A DNA stretch of 64,000 nucleotides, taken from Desmodesmus armatus (taxonomy: Eukaryota > Chlorophyta > Chlorophyceae > Sphaeropleales > Scenedesmaceae). Below, one piece after another: positions 10,859 through 22,204 of the stretch. The DNA lies in the NCBI GenBank assembly GCA_007449985.2, contig VIIQ02000555.1, positions 1,093,207 through 1,157,206 of the forward strand, read 5' to 3'. Positions within the stretch are counted from its first letter, which is position 1, and each line of letters begins with the position of its first letter. The translations under genes were made by a program, and so were the position numbers. The notes under the pieces were generated by a model. The model saw only the letters and a program-made list of their open reading frames with translations. It searched no databases and had not been told where the DNA came from.

Positions 10859-12568
10859 GTTGTGTGGATGTTGGAATTGTAAAGTCACTACCAAAACTAA
10901 AAAAGTGCAGTGGTTTTGCTAGGGATGTACCTGCGGAAGGCGTCGCAACTACTTAAAGCGTGCGGCAGGGGTGATGACACCACGTATCCGCCTGTCATCC
11001 GCCTGTACGAACTCACAACAACAATATCAGCCAACCAAAAACTCACATAGCGAGCCGCGTACAGTAACATCATGATACTGTGCCGACTTTGCAAGGGTAG
11101 GGCGCTGCAGTGTACAGTACCAAGGCTTCAACAACCCTCCATCCCGGAGGGCCAGCGGAAATACATGCAAATGCATACGAATTTACTAGAGAACCGTAAA
11201 GTTGGTAAAATTGCTCAGTGGGCCCCAATTTGTGTGAATGACCGTACTACCCCGATGTCAATGCAAGTTACTCAAGTCTGTACAGAGATTCCCCAACGTG
11301 ACAGAAAACAACTGTGAATGAGCGGTCTGACGATTCAAGGTAGAACGTGGCTTGCCAGCTGGATACAGCGCTGTATCCATCAGGCCCTGGCTTCTGCAGT
11401 TTACCCCAGAGTTTTTATCGGAAGCCTGCCTGAAGCTTCTTGCAACACCGCAGTGCCTGAAACACGTTGGTTTATACAACCAACAAAGTCGAAGTATGTT
11501 GACGTTGGCCTGGCTGGGCCAGCATCCCAGCCCACACTTGTGCAGGGGGTTGGAATTGAAGCAAAAGTACTGCACCCAACTTGATCTTGAAATTGTCCCC
11601 CTCGCACACATGTCCGTTGCTACTACTGCTATACATTAGTAATGTATATGGTGATGATGGTGATGATGGTGATTGGCAACTTATGGTGCCTGCAGGGTTG
11701 GTCACCAACAACAGCAATCAAATCTGGTTGGACAGGCCTGGGCGGGTGGTAGTAGACAACTCTGTACCTTTCAACACTATTGCTGTTGTAAAAATAGCCA
11801 GCTGGGTGCACAGGCCACCTCATGAAGCCATCTAATGTGCACGCTGTCTTTTTACTAGGCTGGTTGGCAGAGATGAAGTACCCCGCAGAGGGAGCACTCC
11901 TAGTGGGAAGTCCCTGGACGAAGGCTCGGCGCCTGGTTTTGCATGCTCCCTGCTCTGCTTCTGCCTCTGGCCTCAGCACATGCAAGGCACATGGCGGGTG
12001 CGCAGGGGGCTGCTGGACTTACTGCATTGCATGTGCGCACATGGGCACCGAACCTAAGCGGCCATGTTGTTACCCCCAAATTACAACTTTGAGCATTGCA
12101 CGCTGCAGCACCTCAGCGGCAACATGTGAAATGTGTGTGAACACTTCCTTAGGCATATCCAGAACTCTTCAATATATATTCTTCATACATCTCAGTATCC
12201 CAGCACATGCCTGAAAAGCAACCATCTCTTCAGGGAGAGTAGGGCCCCCTACTTACTAAGTAGGGGCCCCTACTTAGTAAGACAGTAGTACTAGTAGTAC
12301 TAGTAGTACTGACGGTCAAAGTGTGCAGTGACAGGGACATTCCGTCCGGACGGGACATGTCCGCCCAAGCAACACACTGCATCGGCTTTTAGTAGGCAAC
12401 AAGCAAGGGCTGCAACATGGCTGGTACCAGCCATTCAGACGAGTCACATCAGCAAACAGCAGGTTTCATCACTTGAACCACAACCAGTTGCTTGAAGGCA
12501 GGAGAAAAACAGAGCTGCAACATGGCAAACACTCCTCTAAGTCCACCGGCCCTGGCCTCTGGTTGTCA
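10859..12568. other. Intergenic region rich in palindromes
   Basis: This lies upstream of the secreted-protein gene and downstream of the beta-helix gene. It contains an 18-bp perfect palindrome (11361-11378), a GGTGATGAT-type repeat near 11650-11676, a 30-bp perfect palindrome (12252-12281), three AGTAGTACT units (12284-12310) and a 12-bp palindrome (12342-12353). A minus-strand TGTAA (12081-12085) could be the polyadenylation signal of the beta-helix gene, 480 bases behind its stop. No gene is recognised. Confidence 0.5.
12252..12310. repeat. 30-bp perfect palindrome followed by three 9-bp repeats
   Basis: Bases 12252-12281 form an uninterrupted palindrome (left arm CTTACTAAGTAGGGG). At 12284-12310 the nonamer AGTAGTACT is present three times; it contains the palindrome AGTACT and creates ACTAGT at each junction. 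The pair could be a cruciform site or the remnant of a small inverted-repeat element; no target-site duplication or transposase is visible. Confidence 0.85.
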
Positions 12569-15500
12569 TCATGATCCCATCCTAAATGCCAGGCCTATGC
12601 TGGCCCCCCAAGTCCTCATCTTGTCAACCACCTGCCCAGCCCGGGGCGAAGTGGATGCATGCACCTTGAGTATGAACACCAAGATGCTCAAGAGCAACAA
12701 CCCATTGGTGGCCACCACTACCACACCCAGCCCAACACTCCCTGAGGAGCGCATGCCGAAACTGCTGCCTGTGATGGCACCAGTGTCCATGGCACTAGCC
12801 ACACAGAACACTGCTGCAAAGCCATTCAGGAGTGCAGCCAAGTTGACACAGATGTCCAGTCTGCCAGCTACTTGTGAGCCAGCGGGATTGAACACTATCA
12901 GGCAGATCAGGCTGGCCATGAGCACAGCTTCATACACAAACAGCTGCAGCATGGTGTCGCCACTGGTGAAGACCACGCCAACAACCAGCAAAAGCAGCCA
13001 GGTACGCTGCACGATGCTGTAGTACCAGCGGGTGTCCCTGCAGGAAAGGGTGAGAAACAGAAGTGTGGTTGCTGACGTGGCAGACGTGTGTAAAGATGTC
13101 AAGTTGAGCGTGGTGTACACCAACAGCAATGCGCCATGCATGCTTGTGAATGTCAGTGCCACTTTTTGTGGCTTTGAAGCCCAGTACTGGAAGTGCTGAC
13201 AAGGTGGTGCACACGACAGCCCATGCACACGAGCGTGAGGACCCAGCATTCCCAGGGTACTGTCTGAGCGTTGACTGATGCAGAGTCCTCTAGATTGGGT
13301 GCCGTCCTTCACTTGAGCTGGCAGGAAGGAGGCTTTGCATTGGACGCTCTCAATGCTACTGGTAGTCACTACCAGCTACGGTAGCTGGTTGAGTCAACCA
13401 GCTCAGTACTGGCAGAGCTGCTAGCCGCTAGCATTGGATGCTGCAATATTGCCAGTAGGCTGTGGCTGCTTCTAGTGATATAGCTACAGGCAGGCAGGAC
13501 GTCTGACAACCATGAACAGCAGCAGGCATCCATGCATGGCTGCAGTGTCTCACCTGTAGCGCCAGTGCAGGAATGCATATGTTTCTCTGTAGTGGTCCTC
13601 CTGCAGCTGCTTGCGCTTCCATGCCCAGATTGGCAGAGCGCAGCAACCAAGGGGATGCCAAGGCAAAAGAACAGAAGGCAGGGCAGCCCAAATGCCAGGG
13701 CAAACCTTGTGTGCCAGACACCATAGCACTTGATGTCCAAATCTGACATCCACCAGCCATGCTTGGACTGTGCCTGTGGGCAACAAAACACAAGGCAGCA
13801 GGATAACCATGCATGCTCAGCATTCACAACAGCGCCACTCAAACTCACTGGGATATATTGAACTGACCCACCAGGTCAGTATGCCGGTGTAATGATAGCT
13901 GCCATCCAATACCACCACACCTCAGAGTAGCATGATGGTGCACTGCCGCGCTACCACTACTAGTGGGAGTACCACCATGGTACAATGGTACCACCGTGGT
14001 GCAGTTACTACAGACTCACCTGATACACTAACACAGAGCCGTCAGTCGGGTCCAAGGTTTTGCAGACAAACAGTGACATCGTGCTTTGCAGGATGGTGGG
14101 GTAAAATAATAGCAGAGAAGACAACACTGAGATGATGACCCGTTGCTTCCGATTGGGGGTGTTGCCAGTTGCAGCTCCTCTGCATGGGGCCATGGCTGCT
14201 TGCCGGCCGCGACGTGCGCTCAGGCGTGCCCTGAGATTGCTCACGACGGGCTTGCATGCAGCTACAAACAGCTCCAGCAGCACCACCACGCCGGGCAGCA
14301 CGACCATGAGGCACATCTGAAAAACCATCATTTGCCCGGCAACTGAAGGCATGGAGTGGCTTGGCTTGAGCAAACAGGCAAGTGATGATGTTGAGCTGCT
14401 GAAACTGGATAACATGGTCTCAGCAGTCTTGGGCAGCCATGCTATGGCTGGAGGCCAAGGAATCGGAACAGCGGCCAGCACAAACAGCAGCTGAAGAAAC
14501 CAAGTAAGGCAGTATGTCGCGTCAGACACTTTCAAGGTGCCCCATGGTTGTTGAGTATCCTTGATAGTGCTGGCACTGATGAACCACACATAGGCCACAC
14601 CCAAAGCTGTTCCAAGTATCGCAATCCAAATGACCCTGGAGCCTGAAGAGCAGGTTCCACAACGGTAGGTGCGTGTCCTGCTCTTGTTGGGACCACACGA
14701 GGCACAAAGGTGGCCTTCGTACCCATTGCTGCACACAGCAGTCTGGTAATCTGGGTTAACACCTGCCAGCAGAGCCCGGTGCATGGTTCGCTCCAAGTCA
14801 TCGTAGTGCTGCTGCTGATGGTCCTGCAGCTGCCCGCGTGAGCCCCTGCACGTGTGAGCAACAATTTGACACACAGGGATGTCACAAACAGTTGCCAGAG
14901 GATTGCATTCACACATCAGCAGCAGCCACTGTGGACCGTGCGTGGGAGCCTCCCACCCGGCGGCCCTGCAAACTCTTGGGCCAGCTGCCAAGGTCATATC
15001 ATCCTAAGCTGCAAGCCTGATTGTGATGTACAGCACAAACATGACATGATTGCAATGGCCTGTGATGCAGGATGGTGGCAGGGGGTGCCAGCCCTGTCCG
15101 ATAGGGCTGACTAAGAGCTTGTCAGCGGCGTGCAACTGGTGATGCGCACCTGCAAGCCTCTGGCTGCAAGCAAGAGATGAAGACATCAGACGTGGGAGAG
15201 GAATGCCACCAACCGTCCTCAGGCAGCAGCAATGCTCCGCCAGGACACCTTGCTCCCTCCTTGCACTTCAGGCATTGCCCGTTGCGTCCATAGGTGTTCG
15301 CAGAACATGCCCGGCAGCGCCCATCTCTGCCCAGCTCCTCCCCTGTTGTGCAGGGCCTGGCCTGGACTGTCAAGTTGACAGGAAGAGGCTTGGGCACCTG
15401 GAGGTAGCAAACACCAGACAGTTAGGGTCAGCCACTGAGGGTGGTTGTTTCTGGCCAACACGTATGTTGAAATAGCGTGTGTGACAGGTCGTCAACTGGG

Positions 15501-18500
15501 TGCAAGGACGGTGTGCAGTCGCTTGACTTGCAGGTTGACTCAAGCATGACTGTACGACTTGTTTGCACCATCTGGCTTGCCAGACGCCAACATATATGAG
15601 CTTGAAGACATCCACACTCGCAAGTGACCGCGTGCTATTACGCAACGCTGGCACGCATGCATGACTATGCACCACATGGCGTGCCTGCCTCGGTGCCAGT
15701 GTGGTGCTCTTGGCAACTTCAGGTCACTTACATTGGCAGCAAGCGCAGATTCTGTGGTAGGACTCAGCTGGAGTGTGAGGTTGTACTGTTGAGGGGGCTG
15801 GTTGAAATCCACCTTGTCAAAGACCACATGTCCATCAGGACCCACTGCCTTCTCCAGTAACACGGTGTTGTTGAAAACCAACCGAGCGGTGAGAGGGATC
15901 AGGGAGGCAGATGTTGTGGACCCTGCAATGGGCAAAACAAGATGCAGGTGCACCAAGGCAGGGGCCCCAGCACAACAGCATGCACGGCTGCATGTCAGCC
16001 ACGTATTCAGTGCTGAAAATGACAGAAATTCAAATACCCGACATGCTTCTCAATGATGGCGACTCTTCCCAGCACTCAATCATGACGGTGTGTGCAGTTG
16101 TGCAGGACGGTTGTAAGGTCATGCTTACCAGGGAGTTGATGGACAGTCGAGCACCAGCAGTCAACGACTGACGCGTTGATAGTTGGGAGCCCACTTCCAT
16201 TGTTCACATAGGGCAGCAGGGTCCCAGCAGCAGGAGACCACACTACAAGTGCACAAGGAGGGCCTGACACCCTCAAACTGCTGCCTGTTTTGTTCAGGTC
16301 TTGTCGGCTGCACTGCAGCCTGCCATGCTGCATCGCCTTGGATGTCAATCCCGTACGGCCAGCCCGTGCAAGGCTGTCCTTGGCGACACCGCCAGCTGCT
16401 GCTGCATCAGCAAGGTAGGCAGTAGCACCACCGGATATGGCCATGTTGTTGGTGAATGTCACATTATCCCCGATGCATTCCTGTAGGCAAAGAAAGAGAT
16501 GCAAGAACACAGTCATCAACAACAGTCCTGACTGTGCAGACACAGGCACTTCAGGCTCTTGCTAGGTGAGTGTAAACAGCATATCATGCTGTTGCTACAG
16601 CATTGTATGCATGTACAGGCAAAACAAGACCACTGCATTACGCCCACCCCCCAGAAATAATATTCCCAGAGCTCTGCTTGACCGCCTTGCCCAGATGTGC
16701 AGCCTACCTGATTCCTGCTTGCCACACACAACTCCTTGGCAGTTGAAAACAAAGCGCCGCCCAGCAAACCTGCCGTGTTGCCTTGCAGGTGGCAGTGTTG
16801 GCACAAAACACCTTGCACAGGCACTGTGAATGCAAGGGCACCTCCAGAACCACTGGCAGAGTTGCGCATAAATTCAGCGTTGGTCAGGGACCACCTGATC
16901 TGCCGATTAGCACCCAACACAGCCACAGCTCCACCACTCACGCTTGCCCTGCAAGCAAACACACAAAATACTTTGTGTCAGAGCTGGAAGCAACGTTACC
17001 ATCAGCCAGCCTGGGCATGACCCAGGGCTGATCAGCCACAAGCATATGCCTTTTGTGTGCTAATCAAAACTGCGACCGGCCTGCTCACACAAACACTGGC
17101 AGCACCAGTGCAGGTCTTGCCTCACCTGTTGTCCAAGAAATTGACACGCGTTGCATTGAACGCTGCAAGCGTGAGTCCCTCGATTGCTACAGCACCGCCC
17201 GATCCTCCTGCACTGTTCCTGCTGAAAGTTGTGGTCTTGCCACCCAGCAGAGCCTTCGGGCAGGTTGTTGCACCTTCCCTGCCACTGGTGGCTGATAGGT
17301 CCAGCATAAACTCTCGGCTTGTCATTGCACGGAGCACGTCTCTCTCCATGCAGCTGATGTTGCCCGGCTGCTGCAGTGTAGACGTGTCCACAACAATGCT
17401 CTCGGATGCAATGGCACGCACAGCGCCACCACTCTGGCTTGCTGTGTTGTCATTGTATGTGCAAGAGTTGATGACCACAGGACCACAGGACTGGAGCAGC
17501 ATAGCACCTGCCTCAGGCCCAACATTGCCGGCAAACACTGTCTCAAGAAGGTACAAGTTGTGCACAGCTGTGAAGGTGCCACCACCAGCAACATCGAGTG
17601 CGTCTGCACTCAGCCCAGCTGAGTTGTTTACCACACGGCACTGCAGCAACAGCAGGCCTGCAACACTGCTTGCGTGCAGTGCACCCCGCCCAACACTGCC
17701 AACAATGCTGACACGCTGCAGCGACGCCTTGTGAATGTCACGTAACGACAAAGCTGGCTGGCCCTGTACACCAGAGATGCTGACGCTTTCCATGTACACA
17801 GAAACAGGGGAGTCAAATGTATCAGTCAAGCGTCCTGGGATGTTGTGTCGGGCTGCAGCAACCCTAGCTGTGCCCGGCACATCCGCAGCAGCTTGCACCT
17901 GATCGTTCAACCAGAGTGGAAACCAGCCCATGCGGCAGAATGCAAAGTTGGTGCCGCCAGGGTTGCTAGCACGTTGCACTGAGACAGCTGCATCATGCAG
18001 CTTTGTCCCATTCATAACCAGACAAGGCACCCCAGAGATACGCACACCAGACACACTGCTGGCAGTGAAGCTGCAATTAGACACTATGACCTGAAACCCG
18101 TCAGCATGCACACCATACATATTGCGCACAAAAGCAGACTCATGCAGAACCAGTGACACTGCAGCGCCACGAGCGCCTCTGTTGGCGCTTCCCTCGGAAT
18201 ACACCAGACCAAGTGTCTCCTTTTCCCCGGAGAATGCATACACAACAGCAGGGGTGAAGCAGTCCACAAAGGTGGACTGTAAAACACGAGCACTAGCCCC
18301 TGCAGCTATCACTGCAGTGCGGACGAAAGCTGCGCTACCTTCCATCTGCCGTGACTTGTTGGCCAAGGGGGCATGTTGGCGAGCGGAAGGCAGCAGACTC
18401 ACATTCCTGAACATGCACCCCTGCACATGCGCCGTTGCCATTGGACCTGTCTTCACCAGGCCAACGCCGGGGTTGTAGTAATCCTGATTCAGGGGGACCG

Positions 18501-20104
18501 CATCGCTGGCTGCTCCCAGCTGAATGTTTGAAAATTTGCTGTTGACAAATTCTGCCTGTTGGATAAACTGGGACATAACTACAAACCCTCCATACGTGAG
18601 CCGCGCATCATTGACCTCGCAGTTGTCCACCGTGACCTTCTCCACCTGAAGAGCTGCTAGCATGCCTGCTTTGATATTGACAAACCGACAGCGCTGCATG
18701 GTTAGATTCTTTGTAGACATGCGACCCGTGTACACCATGTTTGTGTGGATGAGATCGAGGCTGTGACCCAGGGCATCTTGGATGTTGGAGAATGTGCTGT
18801 CACGCACAATGACCGTATCCTCGTTGCTGCCGGTGGCGAGGCATAGCATATGCAAGCGGAGGCCCGGGCCGGAACTCTGGGGGGCACTGGTGGTGATGTT
18901 GTCAAAAGTCGTATTCAAAATCTCCACATGGCCTGGCCAGAAGACGGTGTACATGTTACCCAACTCGAGGAGGCAACCACGCCCAGTTGCTTCCACAACA
19001 GGTGTGGTAAAGTCCACAAAACCTAGAGACTTACCCCTTAAAGCAAGGTCTGTGTTGCTGAAGGTGCAGTTCTGAATACGCACATAGCTTGCCCACTTGC
19101 CTTGCAAAGCAGCGCTTTCCTCTGGTGTCTGGCTTTTGGGGCGTGGCACAGCTGAATTCATCGTCGTCTTGTCTTGATTTCCCGGGGGGAATTCAGCCAC
19201 GAGTGGTGCAAGACCCTGAATGACACTATCGGCCAGTGTGAGGTTGACCAATCCATAGATTTGAAACATCTGCTTTTGAACCTTGTAACCCCAGTCTCCA
19301 ATCAAGGGTGGCAGCAAGGGCTCCAGGCCCTTGACATTGGCTGTCAGCACCAGATGCTGTACGTTGTTGAGGGCTCCGTCAAAAGCCATAAGGGGCAGTC
19401 TCCTTGCAGATGTTGGCTTCACAATCTGGACCCCTGTACATGGCACTCAAACAGGGCCAGTCAGTACACACGTAGTGGATGTTTTGATGACTTTCAGGTT
19501 TACAGTGCAGGCCCGGGGCATGTTCTCCAAGAACATGCCCTGCGGCAATGATTGGGGCCGCCTGGCAACTGTTGCTTGTAGCCAGTCTCTAGGGCAGCAG
19601 TGCCAATCTGCCGTGGCTTTGTAGCTGTACGTGCTGATGTAGCTGTATGGCGCCTATCAATCATGCCAAACAAGGCAGTTCGCCCAGCTACAGCCAGCTA
19701 CATGCTTGCCCTGAGGGGTGGGGCTGTACCTGGCCCAGCAATCAGCTTCTTCTCACGAGTGATCACTGCGGTTGGGACTGGGCCAAGCTGTCGAGGGAGC
19801 ACCCCAAAAAGTAGTTTCTGCTCACAGACTGCGTATGGTGTGCTGACAGCCTACAGGACTCACCCTCCAAGACACCATCCTGCAGCTTAGCTGCCAACCA
19901 GTCTGTCACTTGCCAGGTAAGCACACGACGGCAACCACCACACTTCACGCTGAAAACGTTGTCATTCTGGCGTCCTGGCACGTTGATGAGGTCAATGAAG
20001 CACTTCGCTTGTGGGCAGGACTCAGAGCTAGCCTGAGTTGCTGTTGTCGTAGTTGCTGACACTTCCCCGCTCAATAACAGAAGCAGCAACGCAAAAAGCC
20101 ACAT
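12569..20104 (-). CDS. Beta-helix/GCC2-like Cys-rich multipass membrane protein
   Basis: Nine exons: 20104-19864, 19433-17126, 16948-16708, 16480-16129, 15922-15732, 15397-15150, 14845-14020, 13773-13554, 13037-12569; about 1,698 residues. Order: signal peptide (MWLFALLLLLLSGEVSA), about 1,100 residues of parallel beta-helix-like repeats with SGGAVA-type turns (AVRAIASES, GGSGGAVAIEG, SGSGGALAF, ISGGATAY) as in polymorphic outer-membrane-protein repeats, a Cys-rich GCC2/GCC3 or Eph-receptor-like domain (CRACSANTYGRNGQCLKCKEG; CSNGYEGHLCASCGPNKS), then about eight hydrophobic segments. Large proteins of this layout are known from green algae and other protists, with no settled function; cell-surface sensing or adhesion is inferred. 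Exon 8 needs a one-base shift to join VAAL to IWAWKRKQLQ and to reach the phase of exon 9. The Met at 20104 is chosen because it starts the signal peptide. Confidence 0.8.
13359..13402. repeat. Three interlocking palindromes in an intron
   Basis: In the intron between exons 8 and 9 of the beta-helix gene, three hairpin-capable palindromes overlap end to end: 13359-13375 (arms CTGGTAGT), 13371-13389 (arms ACCAGCTAC) and 13384-13402 (arms GCTGGTTGA). Each has a one-base centre, and neighbours share arm bases so they cannot all form at once. Confidence 0.85.
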
Positions 20105-20571
20105 GGTGCGTTGTCTGAGAGCTTTTGGGAGCAACAGCTTGCCCGCATGCGTTTGCATCGCGTTCGTCATGGCATGTCCCTCACTTGCCCACTGCCTGCC
20201 TACGGCTATGTCCGATCCAATCTATTGGTCCTTATCCGGCCTTGTCACTGGCGCTCCCCTTAAATGCCGTCAGAGGGAGACAGACGGACCTTCCACCGCC
20301 CTGCCTAAGTGTGACCTCAACCTGACAGAAACCTCCAACACAACCAGCTCCGCATCTCTATCTGGCTTGGTCAACAGTAGTATCAGCTCTGCATGACTTC
20401 TTGCTGCTGGGCAATAGATGAAGTGTGCACTCAAACAGTCCTATGGCTGGCCCGCTGAGCTGTGTGTGCTTCAAGAGCTGCAATCGACCATGTGAAGGCC
20501 ATTGATACCTCGCTGTTGCCTGTCGTGCTTATGTTATGGCCACCCAAGGGACAGAACGGTCTCTGACTGGC
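20105..20571. other. Upstream region of the beta-helix gene
   Basis: These 467 bases lie between the beta-helix start codon and the stop of the small gene on the same strand. They should contain the beta-helix promoter and the 3' UTR of the small gene. I see no TATA box, repeat or coding exon I can defend. Confidence 0.4.
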
Positions 20572-21760
20572 TTATGAAACAAGTTGTGCAGTTTTGCACA
20601 CGGTGACAGCTGTCCTGCAGGACAGGGCAGCGCTTGATGCGTACTGCCCTTCACCTTCCTCCTGCCTTTTTGCAATGATAGCGGTGATCTCCTGTGCGTT
20701 TTGGGCAGTTATCAAGGAGGCTGATAACACTGGTTGAGGGCAAAGCTTCCACAAGTCCCACCACGGAGTGACTGGTGTCACGCAACTGCATAGCTTGCCG
20801 CAAGGGCGACAGTGTCGCCCTTGCACAATCATGATAATGTAAGCTGCCATACTCGTAGGCCCTATAGATGCACATGGGCACTATTGCTGCTGCCCCTTCC
20901 TTTCCGAGCACCTCAGCTTCCCACCACTGACCAGCGCACCATCAAGCCCTGCAGTGCAGCACCAGTTACACACATGCAGGGTTGAGCAGCACAGTCAGCT
21001 GGTGGTGGTGCTCGTGGGGAAGCCAAAGTTGGGCAGGTCACGGTGGCATTTTTGTGTCCTTAGTCTTCAAGGCCCTCCTGGCACATGCCAGGGGCTGCAA
21101 GCAGTCCATACATGCTCTCAGCTGGAACCTTGGACCTGCTCCCACCCACTGCGCACTGACCTGTTGCGGAGCCGGACGTGCCAATCTTCTCGTTCAAACT
21201 GCTGCCTTTGACTGTGTTGGTGGCCCTCAGTGTGGCTATCGCAATGTCAATGTCTTTTGTCAGGTAGAAGCGTCTGCTGTACACCTGCAGGCAACAGTCC
21301 AGCACTGCTGAGCAGAGCCCAGCTCATGTTGCTGTTGTGTGGGAGCAGTGTGCAGGTGGCTGCCCCATGGGTTGAGGCCTGGGGAGTGAGTCAAGCGGTA
21401 CAGGCAAGGTTGTGTTGTGGATGACATGCCAGCCGGCTCCTCCTGCAGGACAAGCCAGCAATGCCGCACCTGGGGCTGCTCCAGCACGGGTGTGACAATC
21501 TGTGCCTGGTGACCTAGCCGAAGCACTGTGCCAGTGAGGGGGTCCCTGATGCTTGCGTGGTGGTTGGGCCCTGAACCATCTGGGACTGTCAGTGTGGCAC
21601 CGCTGATGGGGCTGGCAACCTTCAGCAGGCCAGACCTTTCCAGCTCCAACTGCCCCAAGGTCTTCCCAAAGAACAGTGGCCTGCTGCCAAAACTACCGGT
21701 GCCCTTGAATGTGTCCACCCCCAGGGTGGCATGCTGTGGCTGCTGCTCCTGCTGGCGCAT
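20572..21760 (-). CDS. Small unrecognised protein, three exons
   Basis: Exons 21760-21470, 21284-21161 and 20729-20572 join in matching phases (CAG|GTG; G|TG) and give about 190 residues ending at TAA 20574-20572. The sequence is protein-like (GVDTFKGTGSFGSRPLFFG; RFYLTKDIDIAIATLRATN; NAQEITAIIAKRQEEGEG) with a likely amphipathic C-terminal helix, but I do not recognise a family. No signal peptide or membrane segment is seen. The ATG at 21760 is the first Met in the frame; the frame stays open upstream (PTYTVDPT), so another 5' exon is possible. It is divergent from the FNBP4-like gene, with start codons 444 bases apart. The last exon is the least certain part. Confidence 0.5.
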
Positions 21761-22204
21761 TGTCGGGTCTACTGTGTATGTTGGCCTGCTGCTGCTGGCC
21801 CAGCACAAAATGCAGGCTGGAGTGTCAGCGGCTTGGCAGCCAAAGTCAAAATCAAAAATGAGTGTTGGTTGTCTTTTGGGTGTGTTTGTTGGGGTTATAC
21901 GACAACTCAGGAAGGGTATGGGCTGTAGCTTGCAAAGTTTTCAGAGGTGGAACGGGCAGCAAATGGCTGAAGTAATTCAGCAACAAGAAACGAAATGATA
22001 CTGTCTCTTGAGAGTGGCTCAACACACAATTCCTTGGCCCATGTCAGCGGTTTCAAACTAAACCCCATGCTTCTGCTGTAAGCACTGAAGCTGTTGCCAA
22101 GGAATGTGTGCTGGCTGCTGATTGGTGGTGAAGACTTAACCTGCGCCCGCTTCTCTGGACGCCGGCCACAGAACAGAACAGAACAGAACAGTAACAGTGG
22201 ATCT
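21761..22204. promoter_or_regulatory. Probable shared divergent promoter region
   Basis: These 444 bases separate the start codons of the small minus-strand gene and the FNBP4-like gene. A (CAGAA)4 pentanucleotide repeat at 22169-22188 lies 16 bases before the FNBP4-like ATG, probably in its 5' UTR. A minus-strand open stretch beginning MGFSLKPLTWAKE (from about 22069) has no donor that would join it to the downstream exon. Confidence 0.4.
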
